From Clostridia bacterium (GTDB taxonomy: Bacteria; Bacillota; Clostridia; Christensenellales; UBA3700), in NCBI GenBank assembly GCA_013316135.1, contig WSNH01000002.1, positions 1 to 33,328 of the forward strand: a stretch of DNA of 33,328 nt. The letters run 5' to 3'. The notes under the pieces were generated by a model, which saw nothing but the letters and a program-made list of their open reading frames with translations, did no database searches and was not told where the DNA came from. This document shows positions 1 to 6,281 of this stretch, piece by piece. How positions within the stretch are numbered: the first letter of the stretch is position 1; each line of letters begins with the position of its first letter. A program made the translations under genes and the position numbers.

Positions 1-141
1 TCGCTCGAGGTGACAGTACTATTGTCATTTCGACCGAAGCAAAGCGTAGTGGAGAAATCTCTACAGTCCATATATAAGGATTGAGACCTCTCGACTTCGC
101 TCGAGGTGACAGTATATTGTCAAGGTGACAGTATTTTATTG
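1..141 (+). repeat. Left copies of 90-bp palindromic intergenic repeat
   Basis: The window opens inside a repeat unit (1-14). One complete unit runs 23-111, from TGTCATTTCGACC to CTCGAGGTGACA. Degenerate pieces follow (TTGTCA-AG-GTGACA, 118-131). Each unit carries GTAGTGGAGAAATCTC in its left part and CTCGACTTCGCTCGAG, itself a hairpin, at its right end. The right end of one unit and the left end of the next can pair (CGAGGTGACA with TGTCATTTCG, two G-U wobbles), so consecutive units form a longer imperfect palindrome. Short repeats with this wording occur dispersed between genes in many anaerobe genomes and have no accepted function; that is recollection, not a search. The same unit recurs in the same orientation at 760-1136. 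Confidence 0.85.
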
Positions 142-283
142 AGGTTACATTATGACAGAATTTTATCAAGTTGACGGAATATTATTGAAATATAAATATA
201 TACTGCTAGTGACATTGCATTATCGAAACAACGATATCGACATATATCTTCCAGAATAATTGTTTCATTTAGTATTATTTTGC

Positions 284-312
284 TTGATATAACAAGACTG
301 TTATGATATAAT
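284..312 (+). promoter_or_regulatory. Sigma-A promoter for the DGR template RNA
   Basis: TTGATA (284-289), a 17-bp spacer, and TATAAT (307-312) preceded by TG at 304-305 form an extended -10 promoter. It reads rightward, and the predicted start near 319 lies just before the template repeat. No Shine-Dalgarno plus start codon follows in a sensible frame, which fits a non-coding transcript. It is one of the best promoter matches in the window and the only one I accept on the plus strand. Confidence 0.75.
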
Positions 313-329
313 ACTTCTATTAGGGCGTA

Positions 330-535
330 AGTCTACTGGTTGAGCGGCCGTTACGATTGTTTCCTGGCTGCGTTCCGGCAATAACAATAATGCTCAGAAC
401 GCTAATTACCTGGACGCCGCTGGCAGTTAATATAATGCGACTGTCCCATCCACGACTGGCGCCACCGGCGTTTCGGGCGTGCTTCCCGGCGGCTCGTTAG
501 CGGTTCGGCCTGCGCTTCACTCACTTGCCTACATA
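330..535 (+). repeat. DGR template repeat (TR)
   Basis: The notional frame 350-538 reads ...SWLRSGNNNNAQNANYLDA... and later ...GGSLAVRPALH..., ending at TGA 536-538. This is the layout of the variable C-terminus of DGR targets with an FGE-sulfatase / C-type-lectin-like fold: a WLRS start, an Asn-rich diversified stretch and a VRPAL end. Codons 380-409 contain 14 adenines in 30 bases, mostly AAT/AAC, as expected for adenine-specific mutagenesis. In-frame stops at 341-343 (TGA) and 428-430 (TAA), and no start codon or RBS, show that it is not translated. It is clearly more GC-rich than its surroundings. The exact ends cannot be set without the VR. The 3' GC-rich part probably contains the initiation-of-homing sequence. 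Confidence 0.8.
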
Positions 536-570
536 TGACAAGTTTCCCGCTTCCGATTTATCCAAGGATT

Positions 571-641
571 GTCGGACCGATGTATTGAGTATGAAGGGGC
601 TTGCGTCCTGCCGTAGTCTTCTGCGGCGAATCTCGTCCGAC
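571..641 (+). other. Alternative RNA fold competing with terminator
   Basis: GTCGGAC (571-577) can pair perfectly with GTCCGAC (635-641), enclosing the hairpin GCCGTAG-TCTT-CTGCGGC (610-627, one G-U). The same right arm (636-643) is also the left arm of the terminator stem. The two folds are therefore mutually exclusive, as in an attenuator. This is seen directly as complementarity; the regulatory or cDNA-priming meaning is inference. Confidence 0.45.
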
Positions 642-698
642 TGTATTGCGACGGCTTCTTGCTTTTGCATTACTCGCCTTACGGCAGTCGGATTTTTT
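636..698 (+). terminator. Terminator of the template RNA
   Basis: TCCGACTG (636-643) pairs with CAGTCGGA (685-692), an 8-bp stem followed directly by six T (693-698). The loop is long (about 41 nt) and holds only weak internal pairing, so the terminator may be leaky. It lies after the template repeat in the direction of the 284-312 promoter. Confidence 0.55.
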
Positions 699-721
699 AT
701 TTCCATTGCCAAATTTTAATC

Positions 722-1136
722 AAGATAACAGAACTAACGTCTTTTCGACACTCACCTTTTGTCTTTTCGACTGAATCAAAGCGTAGTGGATAAATCTCCA
801 CAGTTTTATATATAAGGATTGAGACCTCTCGACTTCGCTCGAGGTGACAAAACTAATGTCATTTCGACCGAAGCAATGCGTAGTGGAGAAATCTCTACAG
901 TCCATATATAATGATTGAGACCTCTCGACTTCGCTCGAGGTGACAAAACTAATGTCATTTCGACCGAAACGAAGTGTAGTGAAGAAATCTCTACAGTTTT
1001 ATATAAGGATTGAGACCTCTCGACTTCGCTCGAGGTGACAGTACTATTGTCATTTCGACCGAAGCAAAGCGTAGTGGAGAAATCTCTACAGTCCATATAT
1101 AATGATTGAGACCTCTCGACTTCGCTCGAGGTGACA
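722..1136 (+). repeat. Tandem array of four palindromic repeat units
   Basis: Complete units lie at 760-849, 857-945, 953-1040 and 1048-1136, with a degenerate remnant at about 722-752. Units are separated by only 7 bp of similar sequence, giving a pitch of 95-97 bp. They have the same sequence and orientation as the units at the left edge. The array fills the space between the 3' end of the template RNA and the 3' end of avd, so its hairpins sit where the two convergent transcripts meet. Small reading frames across it are repeat translations with no support as genes. Confidence 0.9.
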
Positions 1137-1145
1137 GTTGGACTA

Positions 1146-1628
1146 TTACTTCTTCGACCTCATCCAGCCGTTAAGCATTTTTTTGATTTCATAAAGTTGT
1201 CTGGCTATTATGCCTGTTTGCCTTATGGTAATTGCCTGCATACATCTTGACGTTTCGCCATAAAAATCTATAAGCGAAAGACTTACCATTGCTTGCTTCT
1301 GATAATCACCGCGTTTTTCGCCCTGCTCTTGATTGGCTCTATATAAATTTTCTATCAATTCGACAGAAGAATTTTGCAATCTCGTTATTATGCTCCAACG
1401 CAGTTTTTTGGGAGACTTTTCTGTGATTACAAAAATATACTCCGACAGTTTTTTAGCGGCGGTAAAAACTGCCATCTCTCTGTCTTTGAGCGGATCAAAA
1501 TCGTGTATTACATAGGGCTTTCGCGCCGCTTTGTTGGCAGCCGCATAAATTTGCTCGCTGTCATCAGGATGATTGAGTTCTTTCCGAATCTCTTCATCCA
1601 TAAAATCTTTGTTGCTTTGTTCTTCCAT
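1146..1628 (-). CDS. avd: DGR accessory variability determinant (Avd-like)
   Basis: This 160-residue protein has a charged N-terminal part of about 55 residues. An all-helical region follows, with helices near residues 55-70 (AVFTAAKKLSEYIF), 75-100 (LRWSIITRLQNSSVELIENLY), 108-135 and 137-155. This four-helix-bundle pattern, with basic and aromatic positions, matches the Avd / 23S-rRNA-intervening-sequence-protein family. Avd forms a pentameric barrel that binds the RT and template RNA. Known bacterial Avd proteins are nearer 125 residues, so the acidic N-terminal extension is unusual. The gene starts 36 bp after the RT stop, with AGAGGAAA upstream of its ATG, and is probably co-transcribed with the RT. 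Identification rests on the helical pattern and the location rather than on a catalytic motif. Confidence 0.8.
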   Translation of the reverse strand: MEEQSNKDFMDEEIRKELNHPDDSEQIYAAANKAARKPYVIHDFDPLKDREMAVFTAAKKLSEYIFVITEKSPKKLRWSIITRLQNSSVELIENLYRANQEQGEKRGDYQKQAMVSLSLIDFYGETSRCMQAITIRQTGIIARQLYEIKKMLNGWMRSKK

Positions 1629-1664
1629 TTTGTTTTCCTCTTTTGTGTAATGTATATTTAGCGT

Positions 1665-2780
1665 TTAGGTAATATTTGACGTCTCATTGCGCTCATTCAG
1701 CGCAAAATCAAGTTTGTCTTTCAATTCTTTTTCCAACTTCCTACTTCTCGAATACTTCAAATGACCGTGAAATGCCGACAAAGACATTCGCACTCTTTCT
1801 CCGTTGATTATTTTGTCATAATACGCCTTTTTGAGAAGTCTTGCGCGCCATCTGAAACGACGCTTCGTCATTTTCTTGACAGTCTTGATTATTTCGCCGT
1901 TGGGACCTACGCAAAAGCGAAAGCCAAGATAAGTCACGCCGTTTTTCATAGGAAATATCTGCGTCTTGGAATTGAGCGAAAGTTTTAGTTTGTCCGCGAC
2001 CTTTTCTATCTCCGATTTTACATAGCGCAAATACTGCAAGTCTTCGTGCACCAATACAAAGTCGTCCATATATCTAGAATATACTTTTACTCTTAGTTTC
2101 TCTTTGACCAATCTGTCTATTGGGTCAAGATAATACATCCCAAAAAGTTGACTGGTTTGATTGCCTATCGGTATGCCCCTGCAAGTCGTTTTGCCCTCGC
2201 CGAGCGACCTTATTCCATATCTGTCAAGAAAATCTTTTTGGGTATGGTAGCCGTCTATTACTCTTTCAAGCATTGTCTTGAGCCTCTTGTCTGCAACTAC
2301 TGCGCAAATTTTTTGCTTGAGCACGTCGTGCGGTACGCTGGGGAAATATTTGAGAATGTCGCATTTGAGAAAATATCCCTGCGAGCCGTAACTCGCTATA
2401 TGCTCCCTCAACATCTTTTCAAATCTTTTCAATGCAAACAATGCGCCCTTGCCCTTTTGGCATACGCAATTGTCATAAATAACTTTGTTTTTAAAATACG
2501 GCATCAACAAATCGTCGCACAGCACTCGCTGAACAAGTCTGTCCGAATAAAATAAATTTTGTATTTCCCTGCATTTGGGTTCGTATACCAAAAAAGTGTT
2601 GTATCTGCCAAACTTATATGTGCCGTCATTGAGCCTCTTGTGCATATCGTAAAGATGCTCTAGCATTGCAGTTTCAAATTTGACGATGGGCTTTTTGCTC
2701 CTGCGCGACGCCCGACTCTTTCTATGAGCCGCATACAACGCCTCAAAAGTAAATAATTCTTCAAAGGTAGTCTCTATCAT
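1665..2780 (-). CDS. DGR reverse transcriptase
   Basis: This 371-residue RNA-dependent DNA polymerase copies the template RNA into adenine-mutagenised cDNA for homing into a variable repeat. Visible RT motifs are LKCDILKYFPSV with catalytic Asp141 (motif A), RGIPIGNQTSQLFG at 201-214, YSRYMDD at 234-240 with the catalytic Asp pair, and GVTYLGFRF at 281-289. IGNQTSQ fits the (I/V/L)GxxxSQ signature that separates DGR RTs from intron and retron enzymes. The C-terminus is a short basic helical thumb (residues about 300-350); there is no maturase or HNH domain. Start: ATG preceded by GGAGAAGAG. It begins 16 bp after trmL and is followed by avd. Full-length and apparently intact. Confidence 0.95.
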   Translation of the reverse strand: MIETTFEELFTFEALYAAHRKSRASRRSKKPIVKFETAMLEHLYDMHKRLNDGTYKFGRYNTFLVYEPKCREIQNLFYSDRLVQRVLCDDLLMPYFKNKVIYDNCVCQKGKGALFALKRFEKMLREHIASYGSQGYFLKCDILKYFPSVPHDVLKQKICAVVADKRLKTMLERVIDGYHTQKDFLDRYGIRSLGEGKTTCRGIPIGNQTSQLFGMYYLDPIDRLVKEKLRVKVYSRYMDDFVLVHEDLQYLRYVKSEIEKVADKLKLSLNSKTQIFPMKNGVTYLGFRFCVGPNGEIIKTVKKMTKRRFRWRARLLKKAYYDKIINGERVRMSLSAFHGHLKYSRSRKLEKELKDKLDFALNERNETSNIT

Positions 2781-2796
2781 CTCTTCTCCGCAAAGT

Positions 2797-3345
2797 TTAA
2801 TATTTGGTCAATTTGCCAGCTTCGCTAAGACCTTTGTATCCATACTGACGGTGATACTCGTAGATTATTATAGCAACGCTGTTGGCAAGATTGAGCGAGC
2901 GAGCCTCTGCGCGCATAGGTATGCGAATGCAGTCGGCGTAATTCTCGCGCAAGAGTTCTTCGTCAAGACCTTTTGTCTCTCTGCCAAAAAATACCCAACA
3001 CTCTTCGTCGTACTTCACATCGGTGTGGTTGTGGTCGGACTTGGTGGAAGCAAAGAAAAACTGCGCTCCGCTGACCTCTTTAGTATTCTTGAGCGCCAAT
3101 GCTACGTCGCAATTCAAATCAGCCTTGTCCTTGAAGTTAGCCAATAAAAACTCTTGCATATTTTCATAACGGTTGACGTCGGATATCTCCCAATAATCAA
3201 GTCCGCTACGCTTGAGATATTTGTCTTCCCAACTGAATCCGCAAGGCTCGATTATATGTAGTTTTGCGCCTGTCACGGCGCAAGTGCGAACTATATTGCC
3301 GGTGTTGTTGGGGATCTCGGGGTTTACTAATACTATGTTTATCAT
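2797..3345 (-). CDS. trmL: tRNA (cytidine(34)-2'-O)-methyltransferase TrmL
   Basis: This 182-residue SPOUT methyltransferase is predicted to 2'-O-methylate wobble nucleotide 34 of leucine tRNAs using SAM. Family hallmarks are NPEIPNNTGNIVRTC at residues 8-22, GFSWEDKYLKRSGLDYW, FFGRETKGL, and the C-terminal knot sequence RSLNLANSVAIIIYE. It is longer than the roughly 155-residue E. coli protein because of an extra segment before FFGRETKGL, rich in charged residues and His (KSDHNHTDVKYDEE). The ATG overlaps the stop of the acetyltransferase gene (ATGA), showing translational coupling. A GGTAGG sequence precedes the start. It is the last housekeeping gene before the retroelement. Confidence 0.93.
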   Translation of the reverse strand: MINIVLVNPEIPNNTGNIVRTCAVTGAKLHIIEPCGFSWEDKYLKRSGLDYWEISDVNRYENMQEFLLANFKDKADLNCDVALALKNTKEVSGAQFFFASTKSDHNHTDVKYDEECWVFFGRETKGLDEELLRENYADCIRIPMRAEARSLNLANSVAIIIYEYHRQYGYKGLSEAGKLTKY

Positions 3346-3812
3346 TTCCTACCTACCGTTAAAAATTTTTTCATTGTATTGTACTCTAAAATTCTGCCGT
3401 CATTGATTTCCAAAAAGTCTCTGCTGACGTTAATATATCCTCTCCGAATGTAAAACTGTTCTGCAACTAACGAACTCTCAAGGACGATTTCGTCATAATT
3501 TCGAGCGACTTCTCGTTCGACAAAGTCCATAATTTTGCTACCATATCCACGTCCTATATGAGACTTCTCCACAAAAACTCTCATTATATGATTTTCCGCC
3601 AAAGTTGCCGTAGCCAAGATTATATTGTCACATAAAAGTATGTATACAATTCCTTCTGCTATATCTTTTTCAATAGCCTCTTTGCTGTGTATGTCGGAAA
3701 AAAAGTCTATTTGATATTGTTTATATACATTCTTATATATAGCGCGTATAGTATCTTGCGTTAAATGAAATATCTCTTGCGAATCTTCCGTTGTTGCCCT
3801 TTTTATTTTCAC
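3342..3812 (-). CDS. GNAT family N-acetyltransferase
   Basis: This 156-residue protein has the GNAT fold. Motif A is HIGRGYGSKIMDFVE (about residues 85-99), whose RGYG part is the acetyl-CoA pyrophosphate-binding loop. Motif B reads VLESSLVAEQFYIRRGYI. The N-terminal MKIKRATTEDSQEIFHLTQD is the usual first strand and helix. The substrate cannot be told from sequence. A RimI-type role would be guesswork, although the neighbours modify tRNA. Overlaps trmL by 4 bp; AGGTAGGTAG lies upstream of the ATG. It is separated from dus by the palindromic region 3844-3958, so it may also have separate control. Confidence 0.88.
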   Translation of the reverse strand: MKIKRATTEDSQEIFHLTQDTIRAIYKNVYKQYQIDFFSDIHSKEAIEKDIAEGIVYILLCDNIILATATLAENHIMRVFVEKSHIGRGYGSKIMDFVEREVARNYDEIVLESSLVAEQFYIRRGYINVSRDFLEINDGRILEYNTMKKFLTVGRK

Positions 3813-3843
3813 TTACTACCTACCTTATAAAACCTACTTTAAG

Positions 3844-3958
3844 CGACTGCAAAGAGCGCTTTGATTTCGCTTTGGCAAAGGCGAACGGTATAGTCAAGGG
3901 GACTTGCCGTATACGTATATACCCGATTAAGCGAAAGGCGCGGCGCAATGCGCAGTCG
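3844..3958. other. Nested palindromic element / possible structured RNA
   Basis: Almost the whole gap between dus and the acetyltransferase gene folds on itself. CGACTGC (3844-3850) pairs with GCAGTCG (3952-3958), GCGC (3856-3859) with GCGC (3943-3946), and TTTCGCTT (3865-3872) with AAGCGAAA (3929-3936). ACGGTATAGTC (3885-3895) pairs with GACTTGCCGT (3901-3910), with one bulge and one G-U. Four collinear nested stems make chance unlikely. No T-run follows on either strand, so it is not a standard terminator. It could be a dispersed palindromic repeat, an mRNA-processing or stability element, or a structured leader for the GNAT-trmL-RT genes. Confidence 0.6.
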
Positions 3959-3962
3959 GCTG

Positions 3963-4886
3963 CTAATTGAAATGCTTTTCTATTACACATCTGATATCAT
4001 CTATATTACGACAGGCGTATGCGTCAAGTTTGATTTGCTTTTGACCGCGCATACCGCGACAGTAATACGCAAGATGTTTTTTAAAATTGCACGCCACAAA
4101 ATTTTGGTGATGGAATTCAAGCATTGTCTCAAGATGCGTCAATATGTCTTGCTTTAGAGAATAATTTGGCAAATCAATGCCTTTTAAGTCACTGAACAAC
4201 TTGGGATTGCCAAGCGCGCCTCTTGCTATCATTGCGCCGTCGCATCCGGTAGTATCCATTGCCTCGCGATAACTTTTGAAGTCCGCGATATCTCCGTTGA
4301 CGAATACGGGTATATTCACCGCTCTTTTTACCTTGGCAATTTCCTGCCAATTTGCTTTTCCTGCATACATCTGCTCTCTGGTGCGGCCGTGCACCGTGAT
4401 TGCGCTTGCGCCTGCGTCTTGCATTGCCTTGCCAAAATCTACGGCAATTATCTCGTCCGCGCTCACGCCTAAGCGATACTTTACCGTCACGGGCTTACCT
4501 GCCGCCATTGCCGCCTTGACAACTCGTTGCGCCAATGGGATGTTTTCAAGCAAAGCGCTTCCCTCGCCGTTCTTGACTATCTTTGGCACGGGACAGCCCA
4601 TATTGATATCTATTACGTCAAATTTCTCAAGCGCCTTATGCTCGACCGCCTTGGATATATAGTACGGCTCGCTGCCGAAAATCTGTACGCATTTGACCTT
4701 CTCGCTATCTGTGGTACGAAGTAGGTCTTGCGTTTTTTCACTGCCGTATACCAAGCCCTTCGCGCTCACCATTTCGGTATAAGTCATATCCGCTCCGCGC
4801 ATTGCGCTGACTTTGCGCGCGCCTACGTCGCTATAGCCCGCAATGGGCGCAAATACCACGCCCTTAAACTCAACGCTTTGTGACAA
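3963..4886 (-). CDS. dus: tRNA-dihydrouridine synthase
   Basis: This 307-residue FMN enzyme reduces uridines in tRNA D-loops. From the chosen start it reads SQSVEFKGVVFAPIAGYSD (FMN-binding strand 1). DINMGCPVPKIVKNGEGSAL follows, with the catalytic Cys98, then VTVKYRLG and ITVHGRTREQMYAG with the conserved His, and VFVNGDI and MIARGALGNP near the phosphate-binding end. It is closest in feel to DusB/COG0042. The reading frame stays open to 4982, but those extra residues lie in the mazG coding sequence and match nothing in the family. TTG at 4884-4886, preceded by GGGAGGAAG, is the likely start and overlaps mazG by 17 bp. Confidence 0.9.
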   Translation of the reverse strand: MSQSVEFKGVVFAPIAGYSDVGARKVSAMRGADMTYTEMVSAKGLVYGSEKTQDLLRTTDSEKVKCVQIFGSEPYYISKAVEHKALEKFDVIDINMGCPVPKIVKNGEGSALLENIPLAQRVVKAAMAAGKPVTVKYRLGVSADEIIAVDFGKAMQDAGASAITVHGRTREQMYAGKANWQEIAKVKRAVNIPVFVNGDIADFKSYREAMDTTGCDGAMIARGALGNPKLFSDLKGIDLPNYSLKQDILTHLETMLEFHHQNFVACNFKKHLAYYCRGMRGQKQIKLDAYACRNIDDIRCVIEKHFN

Positions 4887-6249
4887 TTTTTGCTTCCTCC
4901 CAAAGTTTGTTGAGTTCGTCAATGCTCTTGCTCTGCATATCCTTTCCGCACTTGTCTTCGACGTACTTAAACCTTTTGACAAATTTGTCGATGGCTTTCG
5001 ACAGCGCGATTTCCGGCTCGACGTTTTTCCACCTCAATGCGTTGACTGTTGCGATGAGTATATCTCCGCCCTCGTCTTCCAACTCGTCTGCCGTCTTTGC
5101 CTTGCAAAACTCGTCGACTTCTTCTATTATCTTGCCTACGACTTGCTCAAAGTCGTCAAATTCAAAACCAACCTTGCTCACTGCCTTTTGCACCTTGTAT
5201 GCTCTCATAAGTGCGGGTAATGCCCCTGCTATCTTGTCAATCTTATCGCTTGCGGACGCATAGCGCTTTTCCTTGGCTTTGGCGTTGTCCCAAGCCTTGA
5301 GCGCTTCTTCAGCAGTGTTGGCTACGACGTCGCCGAATATGTGCGTGTGTCTGTCAATGAGTTTTCTGCATATTCCGCTCAGACAGTCTTCCAAACTAAA
5401 CTCTCCGCAATCCTCGGCTATTACGCAATGGAAGATGCTCTGCAAAAGCAAGTCTCCGCTCTCTTCTATAATATTGTCAATATCGTCGTTGTTTATCGCC
5501 TCGACAAGTTCATAAGCCTCTTCTACGGCGTTTTGTCTTATACTCCCGTGAGTCTGTGCTTTGTCCCATTGACAGCCGTTCTCTCCGCGCAATATACGCA
5601 TAATCTGATATAGGTCTTCAAAGTTAAACCTGCTCTTGTCTACAAGATTTTTGGGCGAAATATAAAGCGTCGTCGCATAGTTGTAGCCGCTCTGCCTGTC
5701 AAGTTCGTATATGCTTATCTGCTTGCCGTTGAAATAAGCCGTCTCTTCGTCTCCCAAGATATTCTGCAAAATAAGTTTGACCTCGCCTGCAATAAAAGCA
5801 TTGTCAATATCGCTTACGCAAAGCGACATTCTCGTGTCGTAATTAAAGCCTTTCATTCCGACAAGTTCATAAGCGCTGATCAGTACTTTCGCCACGCCGG
5901 TCTTGCCGCCTGCTATTCCGAAGGACGCCGACGGAAGCACATTGATATCGCATTTCTGCTCCAACAACGCCACCGACCTATCTTCATATCCGCTGCCATT
6001 GACACAATATACTATATCGCCCTCTTGCGACAAAAGATAATTGGCAATCTCGCTGTCAAGTTCGTCAAAATTTTGGGATTTTTCATAGATAAAATCAAGG
6101 GTTACGCAATCTACGCCCTTGCATTTGAAATACTCGTATGTATCAGTCAAAGCCGTTTTGACAAAGACCTTATCGGCCTTGTCAATTGCCTCCGCTCCGG
6201 CAATGGTCAGTTGACCTTTTGCACACCCCAACGCCACTACAGTGATCAT
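4870..6249 (-). CDS. mazG: YabN-type tetrapyrrole-methylase-like / MazG nucleoside triphosphate pyrophosphohydrolase
   Basis: This is a 459-residue two-part protein. Residues 1-200 resemble the SAM-dependent tetrapyrrole methylase fold, with MITVVALGCAKGQLTIAGAEAI and PSASFGIAGGKTGVAKV. Residues 207-459 hold two MazG units. The first has EEAYE (243-247) and EESGD (262-266), the metal-binding EExxE...ExxD set. The second has IIEEVDEF (375-381) and EDEGGD (391-396). MazG hydrolyses (d)NTPs to NMP and pyrophosphate for nucleotide-pool cleaning; the role of the methylase-like half in YabN is unclear. Length is close to Bacillus YabN. AAAGGAG lies 10 bp before the ATG. It follows the SpoVB-like gene, as yabN follows yabM in Bacillus. 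Confidence 0.92.
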   Translation of the reverse strand: MITVVALGCAKGQLTIAGAEAIDKADKVFVKTALTDTYEYFKCKGVDCVTLDFIYEKSQNFDELDSEIANYLLSQEGDIVYCVNGSGYEDRSVALLEQKCDINVLPSASFGIAGGKTGVAKVLISAYELVGMKGFNYDTRMSLCVSDIDNAFIAGEVKLILQNILGDEETAYFNGKQISIYELDRQSGYNYATTLYISPKNLVDKSRFNFEDLYQIMRILRGENGCQWDKAQTHGSIRQNAVEEAYELVEAINNDDIDNIIEESGDLLLQSIFHCVIAEDCGEFSLEDCLSGICRKLIDRHTHIFGDVVANTAEEALKAWDNAKAKEKRYASASDKIDKIAGALPALMRAYKVQKAVSKVGFEFDDFEQVVGKIIEEVDEFCKAKTADELEDEGGDILIATVNALRWKNVEPEIALSKAIDKFVKRFKYVEDKCGKDMQSKSIDELNKLWEEAKIVTKR

Positions 6250-6281
6250 TATACGCTTGCTCCTTTTCTTTAGAGCGTCTA

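Larger units (their letters stand above)
319..698 (+). ncRNA. Predicted DGR template RNA
   Basis: The predicted transcript runs about 380 nt from the extended -10 promoter at 284-312 to the T-run ending at 698. Its 5' part is the template repeat (about 330-535). Its 3' part (about 540-698) is a structured spacer with a tetraloop hairpin (610-627) and a terminator stem. In the studied Bordetella phage DGR, the RNA just downstream of the template repeat is needed for Avd-RT to start cDNA synthesis, so the structured 3' part is a plausible counterpart; that link is inference. The RNA is antisense in orientation to the avd and RT genes and converges on them, whereas most DGRs have template and RT in the same direction. 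Confidence 0.65.

Noticed and set aside
165-215. Second plus-strand promoter (TTGACG then TATAAA)
   Set aside because: Spacing is about 14 bp, too short, and the promoter at 284-312 is far better.
330-538. Segment as the broken 3' end of a real lectin-type gene (a VR) rather than a template
   Set aside because: It has in-frame stops inside and before the variable stretch, no upstream coding sequence, a promoter directly in front, and AAT/AAC-rich codons, which is the template state rather than the mutated state. The distinction is not absolute without the partner copy.
525-719. Small reading frames of 63-64 residues on both strands (521-712 minus, 525-719 plus)
   Set aside because: They cover the structured spacer and terminator of the template RNA, lack ribosome sites and show no protein-like conservation signal that I can see. 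Complementary stems explain the sequence better.
720-1096. Minus-strand reading frames rich in EVERSQSLY and RAKSRGLN peptides
   Set aside because: These are direct translations of the palindromic repeat units; the repeated peptide simply follows the DNA period of 95-97 bp.
760-1136. CRISPR array
   Set aside because: Units of about 90 bp are separated by only 7 bp of similar sequence. There are no unique spacers and no cas genes; this is a tandem palindromic repeat.
1665-2780. RT as a group II intron maturase or retron RT
   Set aside because: No intron domain V/VI, maturase X or endonuclease domain is present. The SQ motif, the neighbouring Avd and the template repeat point to a DGR.
4887-4982. 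Longer N-terminus for the dihydrouridine synthase
   Set aside because: The extra 32 residues are the out-of-frame reading of the mazG 3' end, and the ribosome site favours TTG at 4884-4886.
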